Positions 30,622 to 41,693 of a DNA stretch of 42,485 bases are shown here, in pieces. The notes under the pieces were generated by a model. It saw only the letters and a program-made list of their open reading frames with translations. It did not search any database and had not been told where the DNA came from. This DNA comes from Rhizophlyctis rosea (taxonomy: Eukaryota; Chytridiomycota; Chytridiomycetes; Rhizophlyctidales; Rhizophlyctidaceae), in assembly GCA_027596075.1 (NCBI GenBank), contig JADGJC010000322.1, positions 1,197 to 43,681 on the forward strand, written 5' to 3'. Both the position numbers and the translations under genes were made by a program. The stretch's first letter is position 1. The number at the start of each line of letters is the position of its first letter.

Positions 30622-32604
30622 ATGCCCCGCCAAACAGCTTTCGACCACTTGGATCAGGCCAAGTTTGGTTGGTTCCACGTCCGCGCCGTCTTGGTTGCCG
30701 GTGTCGGTTTCTTCGCTGATGCCTATGATATCTTCATCATTGGTCTCGCTCTTCCCATGATCTACAAGTGAGTAGTCCCTTCGCATGTCATACTGTCAAC
30801 TTTGTCTCCTCTCCGTTCAGTCAACTCATCATCTTCACGCTTCCCACGCGTTTTCTTCACAATCAGGGTCTACTTCCCCGACCACGCCAACTACGCCAAG
30901 GACGAACCATGGATCGACGCGCTCATGAAGGCTTCCACTTCCTACGGTAACTTTGTCGGTCAACTCGCTTTCGGTTACCTCGGTGACAAGCTCGGTCGTA
31001 AGAAGATGTACGGTGTTGAATTGATCATCATGATTGTCGCTACTATCGGTTCCGTATTCTCTGCGTCCATGACTCGTGGTCTGTCTGTTTTGGCTGTTTT
31101 GGGTATCTGGCGTTTCATCCTCGGTGTTGGTATCGGTGGTGATTACCCTGCCTCTGGTGAGTAGTGTGGTGACTTTAGTGTGGTGACTTTGGCGGTGGCG
31201 TTGGGTTCTGGGAAGGGTGGGATGGGAGGGAGGGCTGGATGTGAGCGACAGCAAACAGCTCGCGAGCGTTAGCTCGCACAAGTGCGCGCAAGCGCACATT
31301 CTCTTCAGTGCAAACACAACACCTGAGCATGGGAATCATGGGTTGGGCGGTTGTCGCCTATCATCTTACATTGAACGAGCATGGGAATCATTGGTTGGGC
31401 GGTTGTTGTCTATCATCTTACATTGAACGAGCATGGGAATCATTGGTTGGGCGGTTGTTGCCTATCATCTCACATTGAACTCACACAATCGTTTACCCCA
31501 GCCATTATCACTTCCGAGTTCGCCAACGTTAACCACCGTGGTATGATGATGGCCCTCGTCTTCTCCATGCAAGGTATCGGTATCCTTGCCGGTGGTCTTG
31601 TCATGTTGGTCACCTTGGCCGCCTACAAGAGCGCCATCCTCGCCGACCCCCTCATGATCGACTACGTCTGGCGCATCATGTTGGGTCTCGGTATCGTCCC
31701 CGCCCTCGTTGCCATCTACTTCCGTCTCACCATCCCCGAAACCCCCCGTTACACCGTCGATGTTATCGGAGACACCGAGCAAGCCAAGGCCGACATGAAC
31801 CAGGTCCTCGAGATGAACGAGAAGAACGCTGCCATCTCTGACTGGAAGAAGCCCGAGGTTGACCGTGTCGAGTCTGCCGCCACCGTCGCTCCCCCCAAGA
31901 ACCTCCCCACCTTCTGGCAACACTTTGGTCAATGGAAGTACGGCAAGGTCCTCTTCGCCACCGCCTACTGTTGGTTCGCCCTCGATATTGCATGGTACGG
32001 TCTCTCCCTCAACCAGGGTGTCGTCTTGTCTCTCATCAACTACGGTGGTGCTGGTTACACCGACCAATTCAACATCAACTACCAAAAGGCCATCGGTAAC
32101 TTGATCGTTGCCTGCGCCGGTACCGTCCCCGGTTACTACGTCACCGTTGCCTTGATCGAGCGTGTCGGCCGTAAGCCCATCCAACTCCTCGGTTTCGCCG
32201 TCATCACCATTATCCTTATCGTCCTTGCCGCCACCTGGACCACCATCAAATCTCAGACCGCGCCCTTCATGGTCCTCTTCACCATCGCCCAGTTCTTCTT
32301 CCAGTTCGGTCCCAACACCACTACTTTCGTCTACCCCGGTGAAGTCTTTCCCACCCGCTTCCGTTCGACTGCCCACGGTTTCTCTGCCGCCATGGGTAAG
32401 CTCGGAGCCATCGTCGGTACCCAGATCATCGGTGTTCTCTTCCAACAGGGAGACGACAAGATCAAGATCTGCTTGGCTGTCTTTGCGGCTGTCATGGCGT
32501 CTGGTTTCTTCGCTACCTTCCTTCTTCCCGAGACCAAGGGTAAGACTCTTGAGGAGCTCGCTGGTGAGGATGAGGTTGACCACCATGACGAGATTGAGGC
32601 GTAG
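30622..32604 (+). CDS. Inorganic phosphate:H+ symporter, MFS PHS family (PHO84-like, 512 aa)
   Basis: Three exons: 30622-30767, 30867-31156 and 31502-32604 (513 codons). This is a 12-transmembrane major facilitator of the plasma membrane that imports phosphate with protons. Visible signatures: FFADAYDIFIIGL in helix 1 (residues about 30-42), the MFS motif G-D-K-L-G-R-K-K-M-Y-G at 88-98, and the PHS hallmark G-V-G-I-G-G-D-Y-P-A-S-A-I-I-T-S-E at 135-151, which is rebuilt exactly across intron 2. PETPRYT lies before the central loop, the second-half copy VERVGRKPIQL is present, and the C-terminus has PETKGKTLEELAGEDEVDHH. The central cytoplasmic loop is shorter than in Saccharomyces Pho84 and the protein is about 70 residues shorter overall. 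The start is the first ATG (MPRQTAFDHLDQAKFGWFHV), typical of the family. Codon use is strongly biased to C- and T-ending codons (GTC, ATC, GGT), suggesting high expression. Confidence 0.95.
30768..30866 (+). other. Phosphate transporter intron 1
   Basis: 99 bp, GTGAGT...AATCAG, phase 2; joins LALPMIY-K to VYFPDHANYAK. Confidence 0.88.
31240..31313 (+). repeat. Intron-resident GC-rich hairpin element, phosphate transporter copy
   Basis: GTGAGCGACAGCAAACAGCT at 31240, then GAGCGTTAGCTCGCACAAGT and GCGCGCAAGCGCACATTCTC. It shares the order GTGAGCGNNAGCNAAC - GCTCGC - AAGTGCGCGNAGCGCACATT with the Sec7 and calmodulin intron copies, here with one extra A in the last core. Sense orientation. Confidence 0.75.
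31325..31480 (+). repeat. 52-bp tandem repeat, three copies
   Basis: The unit begins GAGCATGGGAATCAT and ends ATCTTACATTGAAC. Copies start at 31325, 31377 and 31429, with only a few substitutions between them. It is located wholly inside transporter intron 2. Confidence 0.92.
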
Positions 32605-34718
32605 ATTATCGGTTGATCCGGTTTGTGTTGGATGGGGTTGGGGGGGGGGAAGGGGGATTAGTTTAGTGATTAGTAGTTTTGGACTCTTGTATTACGGCCG
32701 GCAAGTGAGCGGTGCTGGGAACAAATCACCAAATGGACGGTCTGTATTCTATTGCGGGTAGTCTAATGTCTCATATAGTTCAGTCTCCACCTATATAACA
32801 GGTTGTTGGTATTGCAAATATATATTATAAAGTTTTTTACGTCACTACCAAAATTTCTGTGGTTCATCGTCTTCGCCATTTTGACACCACTCGTTTCGTT
32901 TTCGCGTTGGCGGGTTGGAAATGGAATTTTGCCCAGACTTGAGCGCTTGCATGGATAGAAAGATTGAGGGAATATTGGAAGGCTTCCAGGACTTTGAAAG
33001 ATTCCGACGATCTGCCTTGCTGCTGTCTGGCGGGACTGCACCAACTTCTTTTTGCTGCGTTGGTATGAAAAGCAGACATTGGCGGAATCTCTGAACATGT
33101 GTGTGGTGGCCCAAGTTTGTTTCCATTCGACTATTCGAACTTTCGACGGTTGTGAGATTTGATCAAGTTTGTTAGATTGGCGCTTCAAGTCCTGACTTTG
33201 GAGATTTACCAAATATTAACCTTGCGTTGGTGCGTAACACCCTGGGACTTTTTTATGATATTTATACAGTTTCCTTTGCTGCCCCAGTTCAGATATCGCA
33301 TTTTGAACCTTGGTGCGGAGGTAGGGTGTGGTGCAACTCTTTTTTGCAACTGTGGAACATGTTGCCGGTAACGGAGGGTCATTCCTCCGACTGATATGGG
33401 ATTTGCTCACTCTGGTTCTTTGCAGTTTTCAACCGTAATGTTCAACAAATATCACTCTGCCTACTCTGCGTTCGCGCCTGATAGGGTTCGATACTCCTCT
33501 GTTGCTTCTGTTGGCACCCTCAGACATTCTTTTCCTTTTCCCAATTGCGTTTTCCCATATTTGAGCCACGAACACCACCTCCTAAACTTTCACTCGAGTG
33601 CTTACATGCCCGTTTCGAGCCAAGACCAGTGCGGTATTTTGTCGTGTGGATTTCATTGATTCGTTCACTCGCAGTAGTTTATTTGCTTCCTTGTACCCAA
33701 AGGTCAAAACAGACTAAATTGACTCACCCCGGCCTGCCAGCTGGCGAATACGGCGTCAATGTTAGCGCTGGCGAGCATTAACCAACTCTCCACTGTTCTT
33801 TTGTGCACCTTAAAATCGCAGGTCCATAAAGCCGCTATGCAGCAGGTTCTTTGTCAAACTACCGAATCATGATTGGTAATCCGAAAGCTTAATTGGGATG
33901 AGGGGTAGTAGCGATTGAGGGAGATGCAACGCAGATTATTTGCCAGGTGCTGATCCTGTGATGTAGAAGCAACTGAATCCGTTTTTTTTTGAGCATCCGT
34001 CACCTTCCAAATGAATTTGATGATTTCGCGCTCTTGTTTGGCCGTTTGTATTCAACATTGAACTTCCTTCGAAGCGCTGTGTTTGGCTCGAGTTGGTGGC
34101 CGCAGAATGGGTGCACGTTGGTGTACATGAACGGTGGGTGCTGAAGGGAATTACCGCTAAATAGCAAAGATAGCATCATCTTCTGAGCGTACGTTATTTC
34201 GGTTTGTTGCTGCAAGACGCCATGCTTCACTTTGTTTTGTTTCTGCATTCCACGGGCGTGACTTCATCTTTGGGGCTCAACTGTATTGCGGATGGATGGG
34301 AGTGATGTGATAGCCTGCAGCCATTTTGGCCGACGCCCTTTGCTTTGTATGTGAATCAAATTCGCACATTGTGGTTGGCGATGGTATGTATGTGTTGCAA
34401 TGTTAATGGCAAACAGGGCATATTGACGTACCAGCCAAGCCTTTTGCTTGGTCGGGAGGGCCCTGTTCTCCGGTGACCAAAGTCCATTGTTGCAACTGTT
34501 GCAACAACGTCGGGGTCTGAAAATAAGCCCCGCCTGTGCAGTTCCTTTTGCTCCTTGTTCTTTACATCTTGAGCTTGGAGTTACCCTTCTAAAAGCCACA
34601 CAACAAGGGAAATTCCTGGAAAGAACGCAAGCCTGAATGAGATCAAAATTCAACCAAGCGGTCGTGAAGCGTTGACCAAGTGTGAGAAGCTTTTTCAAAT
34701 CTGATCTCGAGCCTCTTT
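32605..34718. other. Convergent intergenic region, 2.1 kb
   Basis: This is the 3' side of both the phosphate transporter (+) and the F-box gene (-). No supported gene. It includes a G-rich tract (about 32640-32650) right after the transporter stop and AT-rich DNA beyond. A minus-strand 153-codon ORF starting at 34725, overlapping the F-box stop codon, has no recognisable domain. Confidence 0.45.
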
Positions 34719-36188
34719 CTACCATCTACCCAGACTCGGGGGACTGCCACCAGTGAATGTTCCATTTACTACACTCCTCGGCAACAGCTTATCCTCTCCT
34801 ACTCTAACCCAACCACTGAAGCCATCCGCCGTAACATTCCTGCGGACGATCAGACAAAAGCCGCACCCAATAGGCTGAACCCACCGCCGCACCCGCTGCT
34901 CCCTTGGTTCATATAATTGACAATGATCGTTACCGTCCCAGGCATACGCGACAGTCGCATCCTGCGAGAATCGCAAATGAGGCACCCCGATTGCACCACA
35001 CCACAATTCGATTCTATATAGCTGGCGCAATTGCTTAAGGTCGTAGACCTCTATGTGCGTCTGATTTTGGCAGAAGAGATGGGTGCGGGACATGAGGAAG
35101 TAACTATCGAGTATAGTTCTCGTGTAAGCCATGTTGTTTGGTTCCTTCGATTTGGCTAAGATGGCGCCGGATCTGACTGAGACGAGAAGTGTTTCGCCGA
35201 CGATATGGTCGTCGGATATTATTGTGCGACGATAGGCGTACATGTATTCATTGAAAGCGAAACAACCGGAGGTGATGGTGAATCGGTGTATCAAGGAATG
35301 CATGGCACCGTGTATGATGGAGAGGAAGGGGGAGGTGGTGGTGCTATCGATCCGGCTGGTAAGCTCTGCGGAGGAATTAGGAATGGTTTCGTAAACTACT
35401 GCGGTGTGTGGTTGGCTCATATATGTAAGCGCACATATGGTTCCGCAGATGCGACTCGCCAGAATGTTGGGAGGAAGGTTGATCAAGGTTTCGTCCACCG
35501 AAGAAGTGATATGGGTGTCGGAATCCGTGTTCCCCCAGAGGTAGTCCTGTGTGCGGATATGTTGATCACCACGACCGACTTTAGATTCAGGAAAGGGATC
35601 GATGGCCGGATTTTTTGTTTCGGATTGGGTGAAAAGATTGAAGGAACGGGGGTCTGCATAAGTGCCAACTGTTTTCGACGTGAGCAATTGTGCTACGAAG
35701 CGATGCCAAGCAAAGAACAACGGAGAATACACACCGACAAGGACGGCCGTTTGGGGATCATGCAGGATATCCTGGTAATCCAGTATTGCCGCTACGCAAA
35801 CACTCTTATTTTCAAACGTGCCCTGGTCTGCCGTGACCTCCAAGGTGGGCGGCGGCTGTTCAGTCCCTGCGTTCCCTCCCCCACCCTCCGAAAGTTCCCT
35901 TTCTATTTCACTCTCTATTACACACTCCATTCTTTCCGGCACCCAAGGACGCGTCCAACTCCAGAGAAGGGCTGCGACATCACGCCAAGTTTCACCCGGC
36001 CCCGGTGTAGGAGCGTGGTCCTTATGGAAGTGACGGAGGACGACGGACTTGTAGATGGAGTGTTTACGGGAGCGAAGTGTCTTTTGCCAGTGGCGGCAGA
36101 CGCGCTCGCAGGTGAAAAGGGACGGTATGGGAAGGAAGTGGAAGATGGGGAAGAGGATATCTTCGTGGATGGGTTCGTTATTGGGCAT
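34719..36188 (-). CDS. F-box protein (489 aa)
   Basis: A single-exon frame. I start it at 36188 (MPNNEPIHEDILFPIFHFLP) because the F-box begins at once. The open frame upstream to 36416 has promoter-like composition. F-box residues about 5-42 (I-H-E-D-I-L-F-P-I-F-H-F-L-P-I-P-S-L-F-T-C-E-R-V-C-R-H-W-Q) bind Skp1 and place the protein in an SCF ubiquitin ligase. The remainder lacks a repeat I can name with confidence. Alternating beta-like stretches (GEMLLVSVRSGAIL-like segments, HIEVYDLKQLRQLYRIELWC, ATVAYAWDGNDHCQLYEPRE) suggest a degenerate beta-propeller (WD/quinoprotein-like) substrate-binding region. The substrate is unknown. The C-terminus is VVNGTFTGGSPPSLGRW. It shares strand with the tyrosinase gene 0.7 kb upstream, but fungal neighbours are usually transcribed separately. 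Confidence 0.75.
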   Translation of the reverse strand: MPNNEPIHEDILFPIFHFLPIPSLFTCERVCRHWQKTLRSRKHSIYKSVVLRHFHKDHAPTPGPGETWRDVAALLWSWTRPWVPERMECVIESEIERELSEGGGGNAGTEQPPPTLEVTADQGTFENKSVCVAAILDYQDILHDPQTAVLVGVYSPLFFAWHRFVAQLLTSKTVGTYADPRSFNLFTQSETKNPAIDPFPESKVGRGDQHIRTQDYLWGNTDSDTHITSSVDETLINLPPNILASRICGTICALTYMSQPHTAVVYETIPNSSAELTSRIDSTTTSPFLSIIHGAMHSLIHRFTITSGCFAFNEYMYAYRRTIISDDHIVGETLLVSVRSGAILAKSKEPNNMAYTRTILDSYFLMSRTHLFCQNQTHIEVYDLKQLRQLYRIELWCGAIGVPHLRFSQDATVAYAWDGNDHCQLYEPREQRVRRWVQPIGCGFCLIVRRNVTADGFSGWVRVGEDKLLPRSVVNGTFTGGSPPSLGRW

Positions 36189-36899
36189 GATTGCCGGCAA
36201 ACTTTTGGACTGCTTATATGAAATGAAAGAGACAACGTTTGAAAAGGCTCTCGACTTGAGAGGAGGAGGAAAGGAGGGAACGATCGTAGCAGGAATGACA
36301 GGTTCGTCTTCGACTGGTCGGCCCAGGTCTGAATGTCGCGCACAGAGGACCAACTTGACAGTTGCTGGGCGCGGCCCCACAAAATACAAAATGAACACTT
36401 CGCCACTTGCCCTCACTCATATTTTCCCTCAATTATGACACCTGCGCAAGTAGCGTAACTTCAACAAATGGGGAATGGTGGTGCAGGACGGTCATGCTTT
36501 GTAAATATCCGATGAATTTGCCTGCCTCTCTGTCTCCTTCAACGTGAAAGAAACCACATTTATGGTGGCTCAAAGTTGAACGATATAAGCGCAGCGGCAA
36601 GAGAAAGCGGGTAATCACGATGCTGCCATTCCACTCCGCCCGTTCAATCGCAGACATCCTTGCGTCCATGCTCCCCAAGGGGAGTAGGAATGTTGAGCTA
36701 TCGTATCTGTCAGTAAGTCTGAAGACTCACGACGGCCGTCGCTGGTCGGATCAGGTCTACACTGAACGCAAACGACTGGAGGGCTCAAGTGGCCCACAAC
36801 GGTATATGGACGCAATATATCATTGACCAACCACCATATCATGGCGCCTTGCCGTTGTATAGTAGTCGTCATACGAACTGGGATTAATCATGCAACCCT
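36189..36899. other. Intergenic region between tyrosinase 3' end and F-box promoter
   Basis: 711 bp with no supported gene. It should contain the tyrosinase terminator and F-box promoter; no clear TATA box was found. Confidence 0.45.
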
Positions 36900-38532
36900 C
36901 TATTCTGTCACGGATACCCTCCCCACAGTCACCTCAGGATCCAGCACGCGTTTGACACCCCCACTCGCCACCTTTCTGGACAGCGTTTCCACGAAAGTTT
37001 TGAACTGTTGCTTCTGTGCTTGCCATGAACCGCCGTGCATCTTGAACCTGGTAGTTGTGCCAAATGCAAGCCTGATGATCAGTATTGTTTGTACGGAAGT
37101 GGGGAAAGGAGTAATCATGTGTGTGGATTGGATACACATACCATGAATCTGGTGGAGTCCGAACACGGTGTCTCTGTTTCCATTCCTTTGCGGGCACCGT
37201 TCTAAGTGGCCGAGGTGTCAGATGGTTGCCGGCCCGTCTCCGTTTCTTACTTGCATTCGACAACGCCTGCGGAGCGGCGTATTGGACGCAGAACTGGGAG
37301 ATGAATTGCGCGTCGCTTGCGTGAATGGCAAAGTACGTTAAAGTCGAATTTGGTGAAAATGTTGTATTTTGTGCTGGGTCCGATGGAGCTTTGTGACCGG
37401 TGAACTGGAAGGAGGCAGATTTATTCAGCCCGTTCCAGTTTGTTTGGAATTGGTGCCAAATTCGGTCTACGTTGGCGTGGTGGAGGAAGAATGCTGTGCG
37501 GGTTGCAGGGGCAGTGTGAGCATTATCCATCCATTGTCGTGAGGCTTTCACCAAAATTATCAGGACGGGCAAAAGGAGGAAAGAAAACTCACTTGGATCT
37601 AGCGGCGATATATCCATCCCCATATCCCCCGTCAACACCGACCCATTCGCCGCCGTGGTTTCGCCCCCAACATAAACGTGCGGAATACTATGAAAAGCCT
37701 CTCCCGCCAAAGCAAGAAGCGCCCACCCAATATTTCCATCCTCATCTCCCGTTAGGGTCTGTTGATAGACCGCATCGTAATAAGAGTAAGAGAAGAAATC
37801 GTATGTCCCATTTGGGGCCGATACGACGTCTTCAAGCAGATTGTACCGTGTCACGCAGGCGTTGTTGAAACCCGGGAAGCGGATCAGGCTTCCGTTTCGG
37901 TATGACGGTCCACCCTTGACGCATCCGCTGTCACTGTTGCTGGTAAGAGCCTGCGGACTACCGAGACGTCCCTCCCCCCAAATCGCATCACGCCCCCAGT
38001 CGGCGCCGGCCCATTCGAAGTGGGTGGCCCAGTACGGCCAGAAGAAGGAAGGGTATTTGCGTTGGAGGAGTTGTTCGATGTCGGAGATGTATTTTCGGTG
38101 CCAAGGGTGGAAGCCGGCGTTGTTGTGGATGGGGATGAAGAGTTCGCGGTGAAGCCAAGTGATTTCTTCCCATAGGGATAGGCGCCTTTTCGGGGTTTGG
38201 GCTTCGACTGATGACAGTCGTTGACGGGCGGCGGTGGAGAGGAGGGTGCGGTTTATGAATCTGTGAGAGGAGAGGGCGGGAAGTATGGCAGGGATAAGTT
38301 GCTGCAAAAGGGTGAGAGAAACGTATCAAGTCTATACATACCGCGTAGAATAATCAGTCGCAGCACCCTGAAGAGCCAACGAAAATGTATTCCATTCCGA
38401 CGTGGTCAGATCATGCACCTCCTTCCGCGTCGTGACTGCCTTGCATTTAGTGTAATCGTTGAACCCGGACACCGTCGCATGAACAGAGCATGCCACGAGG
38501 ATGGCAAACGCAACGAACGACGAGAAAACCAT
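36900..38532 (-). CDS. Secreted tyrosinase (polyphenol oxidase, type-3 copper; 460 aa)
   Basis: Four exons: 38532-38342, 38260-37593, 37493-37142 and 37071-36900 (461 codons). It oxidises mono- and diphenols to quinones, the melanin pathway entry step. Residues 1-23 (MVFSSFVAFAILVACSVHAT) form a signal peptide. CuA ligands are H101, H109 and H118 (L-H-R-E-L-F and H-N-N-A-G-F-H-P-W-H-R). CuB ligands are H254, H258 and H292 (E-A-F-H-S-I-P-H-V-Y-V-G-G and, rebuilt by intron 2, L-D-P-T-F-F-L-H-H-A-N-V-D-R-I-W). All six are present. Intron 3 moves the C-terminus into a frame ending LAFGTTTRFKMHGGSWQAQK and RVLDPEVTVGRVSVTE, stop at 36900. The unspliced frame would stop at 36934 with unrelated sequence. 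The product is short, without the large C-terminal lid domain of some fungal tyrosinases, like small secreted fungal and bacterial enzymes. The ATG chosen directly precedes the signal peptide. Confidence 0.92.
37072..37141 (-). other. Tyrosinase intron 3
   Basis: 70 bp, GTATGT...GATCATCAG, phase 2; joins VRTPPDS-W to LAFGTTTRFK. Confidence 0.85.
37494..37592 (-). other. Tyrosinase intron 2
   Basis: 99 bp, GTGAGT...CGCACAG, phase 1; joins ISPLDP-T to FFLHHANVDR. It is a multiple of three without stops, so ORF callers read through it. Confidence 0.9.
38261..38341 (-). other. Tyrosinase intron 1
   Basis: 81 bp, GTATGT...CTCTCACAG, phase 2; joins AATDYST-R to FINRTLLST. A nearer TTGCAG acceptor at about 38304 gives a frame that stops at once. 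Confidence 0.78.
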
Positions 38533-39459
38533 TTTGATACCCCGTCTGCATAAATCAGCTCCGAACTTCCGAGCACTTCCGACAGCAAGTATAGCACTCC
38601 GCACGGTGCGTGGCAGGCTCCGCTTTTATATACGTCCAATGATGGCTCATTGCAGCACGCACCGATGCGCAGGGGGGGCCGAATCTTGCATCCTCCACGA
38701 TGCCTTCTCCCTTCATGCACACAGAACCACAGACTCGGACAGGCTTCCTCCAGGATCGTTTTGTTCAACGAGCAGGATCTCTGAGCGCTGCGCACTTCCA
38801 TTTTGGAATATTCTGGGGTACGCACCCTCGCCACCGCATCACAACGACTTCACAACTGGCAAGCCTTCTCCCCAAAAAGTCCCCGCAAAAGGTAAAACGC
38901 GCCTTATCCTTGTCAGAACAAGGACGAGACCCCACTGGCCACCCCATCAGGGACAGGGCTCAACAAGTTTGGGGTGGCGAAGGGAGGACTGTGAGGGACT
39001 GTGAGGGATTGCGGTCAAACGGATATATCCATATTTGGTAATATTGTGTTCATCTGTCTCGTCACAACCATGACCCCCCCCACCAACCACACCTCCTACG
39101 AGGTTCCCACCCACCACATCTAGAACGGAAGAATGCTTTTCAGCATTCGGACGTCAAAATAGTGTTTCAAACAAACAGCACCGCACACCACTCGACACCC
39201 GTGCATCTTGCGAATGACCGGAGGATGTTGAAGTTAGATCAGGGAGATCTGTGGGGCGCAACAGGCTTGCTTGTCCCGGACCCAAGCCCAGCCAAACCGC
39301 CCGGGTGAATTTAAAAGTCTCGACGATGGTCACTCTCTTCATCGAGTTTCCGTTAGCACTCGTGCAGCACAACCTAACGTCCCTGACAACTCCAGACCAA
39401 AACTTGTCCCTCCGGCCTTTTTGTCTCTTAGCGCGCTAGCCTTTTACAGTCCCAGATAT
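38533..39459. other. Tyrosinase promoter and intergenic region
   Basis: A TATA-like TTTATATAC (minus-strand GTATATAAA, about 38625-38634) lies about 95 bp upstream of the tyrosinase ATG. No gene was recognised in the remainder. Confidence 0.45.
38625..38634 (-). promoter_or_regulatory. TATA box of tyrosinase
   Basis: On the minus strand GTATATAAAAGC, a consensus TATATAAA about 95 bp upstream of the ATG at 38532 and followed by a GC-rich leader. Confidence 0.6.
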
Positions 39460-40556
39460 GGATAAAGAGAACATTCCGCCTGTTCAACTTCGCTCCCCAC
39501 ACTACGCCCTCCTTCAAACTTAGCCCGTCACCCCATCGTGGTCGCGCACATCATAATACATCCTTGTCCCCTCCTAGCCCCTTACCCCATCGTGGTTCCG
39601 CAGCTCATACTACACCCTCCACTACTCCTCACCCCGTAGTGGTCTCCAGCCCATATGGAATCTCTTCACCCCCCCTCCAACCCGCCCCCCTTCCTGTTGA
39701 TACTTTATGCCTCACTTGCGTAACCCCTCAATGGAAGCATGCCAAGCACTGGTGTCCAGTCGAAGTTGAAAGCCATACAGTGTCCAATTATACACGGATA
39801 TTGAAAACCCATTCCCGTTCCATATCCATATCAATTCGATCATCGGTATTCTATGTGTTTATACCCATCGTAAGGCAGAGTTTGACGCACATTGGGGATG
39901 AGATTCGCAGTGGGACGAACATTAAAATACACTTGCGTCGGGGACGGAACCATCCGAAGTGTGTGGATTCCTCTTTGCCGGACGGTACCCGGTGTCATCC
40001 GACCGCCAGAAACGGAATTGGAGCGGCGTGGGCTCCGTCGTCGTCGTCGTCGTCCCCATCGTCGGGAAAGCAATAGAGACTTAATGGGTATTCCTTCTCT
40101 GGGTTGCCATGCCAATTCAGAAATAATACCTACCAATAGTCGAAGTTGGCGGTTTTAGCGGCTCCAAAATTTCCTGTGGGGTGTGCTGGAGTAAGGCGTT
40201 TAGGTATTGGTCTCGGTGGGGGTCTGCATAGTAGTCCGGCTGCGAGCGGTGCGGAATGGGCCCCCGTTCCCGCATGTGCCAGCGGCTGGGCCCTTGCCCT
40301 TGACAGCAGGGTCAATGTGCATTGTAGAAGCTGTTCCCTAACATTGCTTGGCGGACAGTTCGGAAGTCGCTTCCGAGGGCGTCGAGATTCATCCCAAAAT
40401 GACCCATATGTCCATTGGAAGCCCGTTTGGCAGACAAGATTGACTGACTCACTTGATGATGTCGCCCATCAGCTTGCCGATACGATTTGTGAGGATTGGA
40501 TTGACGAGCTTCTTATTGGCTGTTTTATGGCCTCGCAAGAGCCCAGCTGCTATTGA
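39460..40556 (+). CDS. Doubtful gene, exon structure unresolved
   Basis: An ATG at 39460 opens MDKENIPPVQLRSPHYALLQ before a stop; DKENIPP is a sequence often seen at the start of cell-cycle proteins. A Pro/Ser-rich frame (SPPSPLPHRGSAAHTTPSTT, 39564 on) overlaps an Arg-rich frame (ETELERRGLRRRRRRPHRRE). A third stretch ends with a helical, acidic segment QTRLTDSLDDVAHQLADTIC-EDWIDELLIG (about 40430-40523). These have coding character, but I could not connect them with convincing splice sites. The 39490-39640 part also shows a degenerate repeat (ACCCCATCGTGGT) in the DNA. It could be a real multi-exon gene or a decaying subtelomeric one. No function assigned. Confidence 0.3.
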
Positions 40557-41662
40557 CGGCAGTGCAATATTACCCCTGGCTCATGATTGAACATGGACTT
40601 AGTTGTGCGTGCTGTGCAGATGAAGATCGCGGTGTCGGCCATTGTTCCCCGACATACTTGCAAAAAACCATGAGTTGTTTGCCAAAGTGTCAAGTCGCTC
40701 AGTGATGGTTATGAACCGCCTCCGACGCGGAATGGGCGATATCAGACATTGGCCTCAATTGCTAACTTTTCTGGCAACCTGATTACAGCAGTGTTTTTGT
40801 CAATGGATTCAAGAATAGGCTGCACCTCCATTGTAGTCTTGAGTTTCAAGGGACCTCAGGTTTCGTCCCACGGACATCATGTTGACTGTGACCATGACAT
40901 TCATCCCGGCTCCTTGTGTCTCTTTTTATGCCTCTGCCAGGTATATTTTTATCTATGGAAACAAACAATCATCATGACCTATTATCCGCCGCCAACGCCA
41001 AACAGCATGCGGACATATCCAACTTGAGGCCCTTTGAAATGCCCCTGGAGTTCCCATCATGAATCCAACTGAATGATCCTTCCATGGAACTCAATTCCAA
41101 AAGAACAATCAGATTCGTTGGACCACTGTTTCTGCGTGAAGATAACGCAATGGAAGTGTCCAATGAGGCAGATGAGAATGCATCCAATTGCTTTCAGATT
41201 TTCTTGCGCCAAATATAGAGACACAAGAGGCCCACGCCCTATTTGGTTCGACTGCCATTTTTGACGTGAACCTTGATTTCAGTCTTGGTGGCAACCCTCC
41301 GGAGACGCGTGTCAATACGACTGGAAACCAGTCGTACAAGACCTTTGCACGCAGTGCCACATGAGTAACACAAGGCAGAGCGATTCCGTTATCAAGCGAA
41401 AGTCGAGTGTGTTGCCATAGGACCCAGACAATCCGAGAATACTGCGCCTCACGCACCCCACCGGCTTTTGCCAGAGTAGCCCCGCCCGGGTGCATGGTGA
41501 CTCAAGGGCGGACGACATCACAAGCCACTCTGGTTATTTGTCATACCTTATAGGCGTTCTGATCACGGAATCAACCTGGAGTGTTGTGAAATGATGAGCG
41601 TGATCCTGATTGAATCAAACAACATACATTTCAATCAGGTATACACTCTTGATGATTGTTTG

Positions 41663-41693
41663 TCTGAGACCTTGACCCTCTGAGACCTTGACC
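41663..41693. repeat. Short direct repeat, period 16 bp
   Basis: TCTGAGACCTTGACC occurs twice, separated by one base. Confidence 0.7.

Larger units (their letters stand above)
31157..31501 (+). other. Phosphate transporter intron 2 (345 bp), carries two kinds of repeat
   Basis: Donor GTGAGT, acceptor TACCCCAG, phase 1, splitting the GGDYPAS-AIITSE signature. It holds one short copy of the GC-rich hairpin element (31240-31313) and three tandem copies of a 52-bp unit (31325-31480). The 52-bp units are readable in the upstream phase of exon 3, which makes an artefactual extension of exon 3 easy to predict. Confidence 0.88.

Noticed and set aside
31325..31480. CRISPR-like array
   Set aside because: Contiguous 52-bp repeats without spacers, inside a eukaryotic intron.
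31465..32586. 373-codon ORF on the minus strand
   Set aside because: It is the exact antisense of phosphate transporter exon 3. Its Gly/Asp/Glu-rich composition is what strongly biased sense codons (GTC, ATC, ACC) give on the reverse strand.
33760..33780. GTTAGCGCTGGCGAGC as an intergenic copy of the intron repeat
   Set aside because: Only about 10 bases agree with the core and none of the other modules accompany it.
34264..34725. 153-codon minus ORF overlapping the F-box stop codon
   Set aside because: No domain, basic/Cys scattered composition, and it lies in a 3' intergenic region; a chance ORF is more likely.
35205..36221. 338-codon plus-strand ORF
   Set aside because: Opposite strand of the F-box protein gene, which has a clear domain; no motif on the plus strand.
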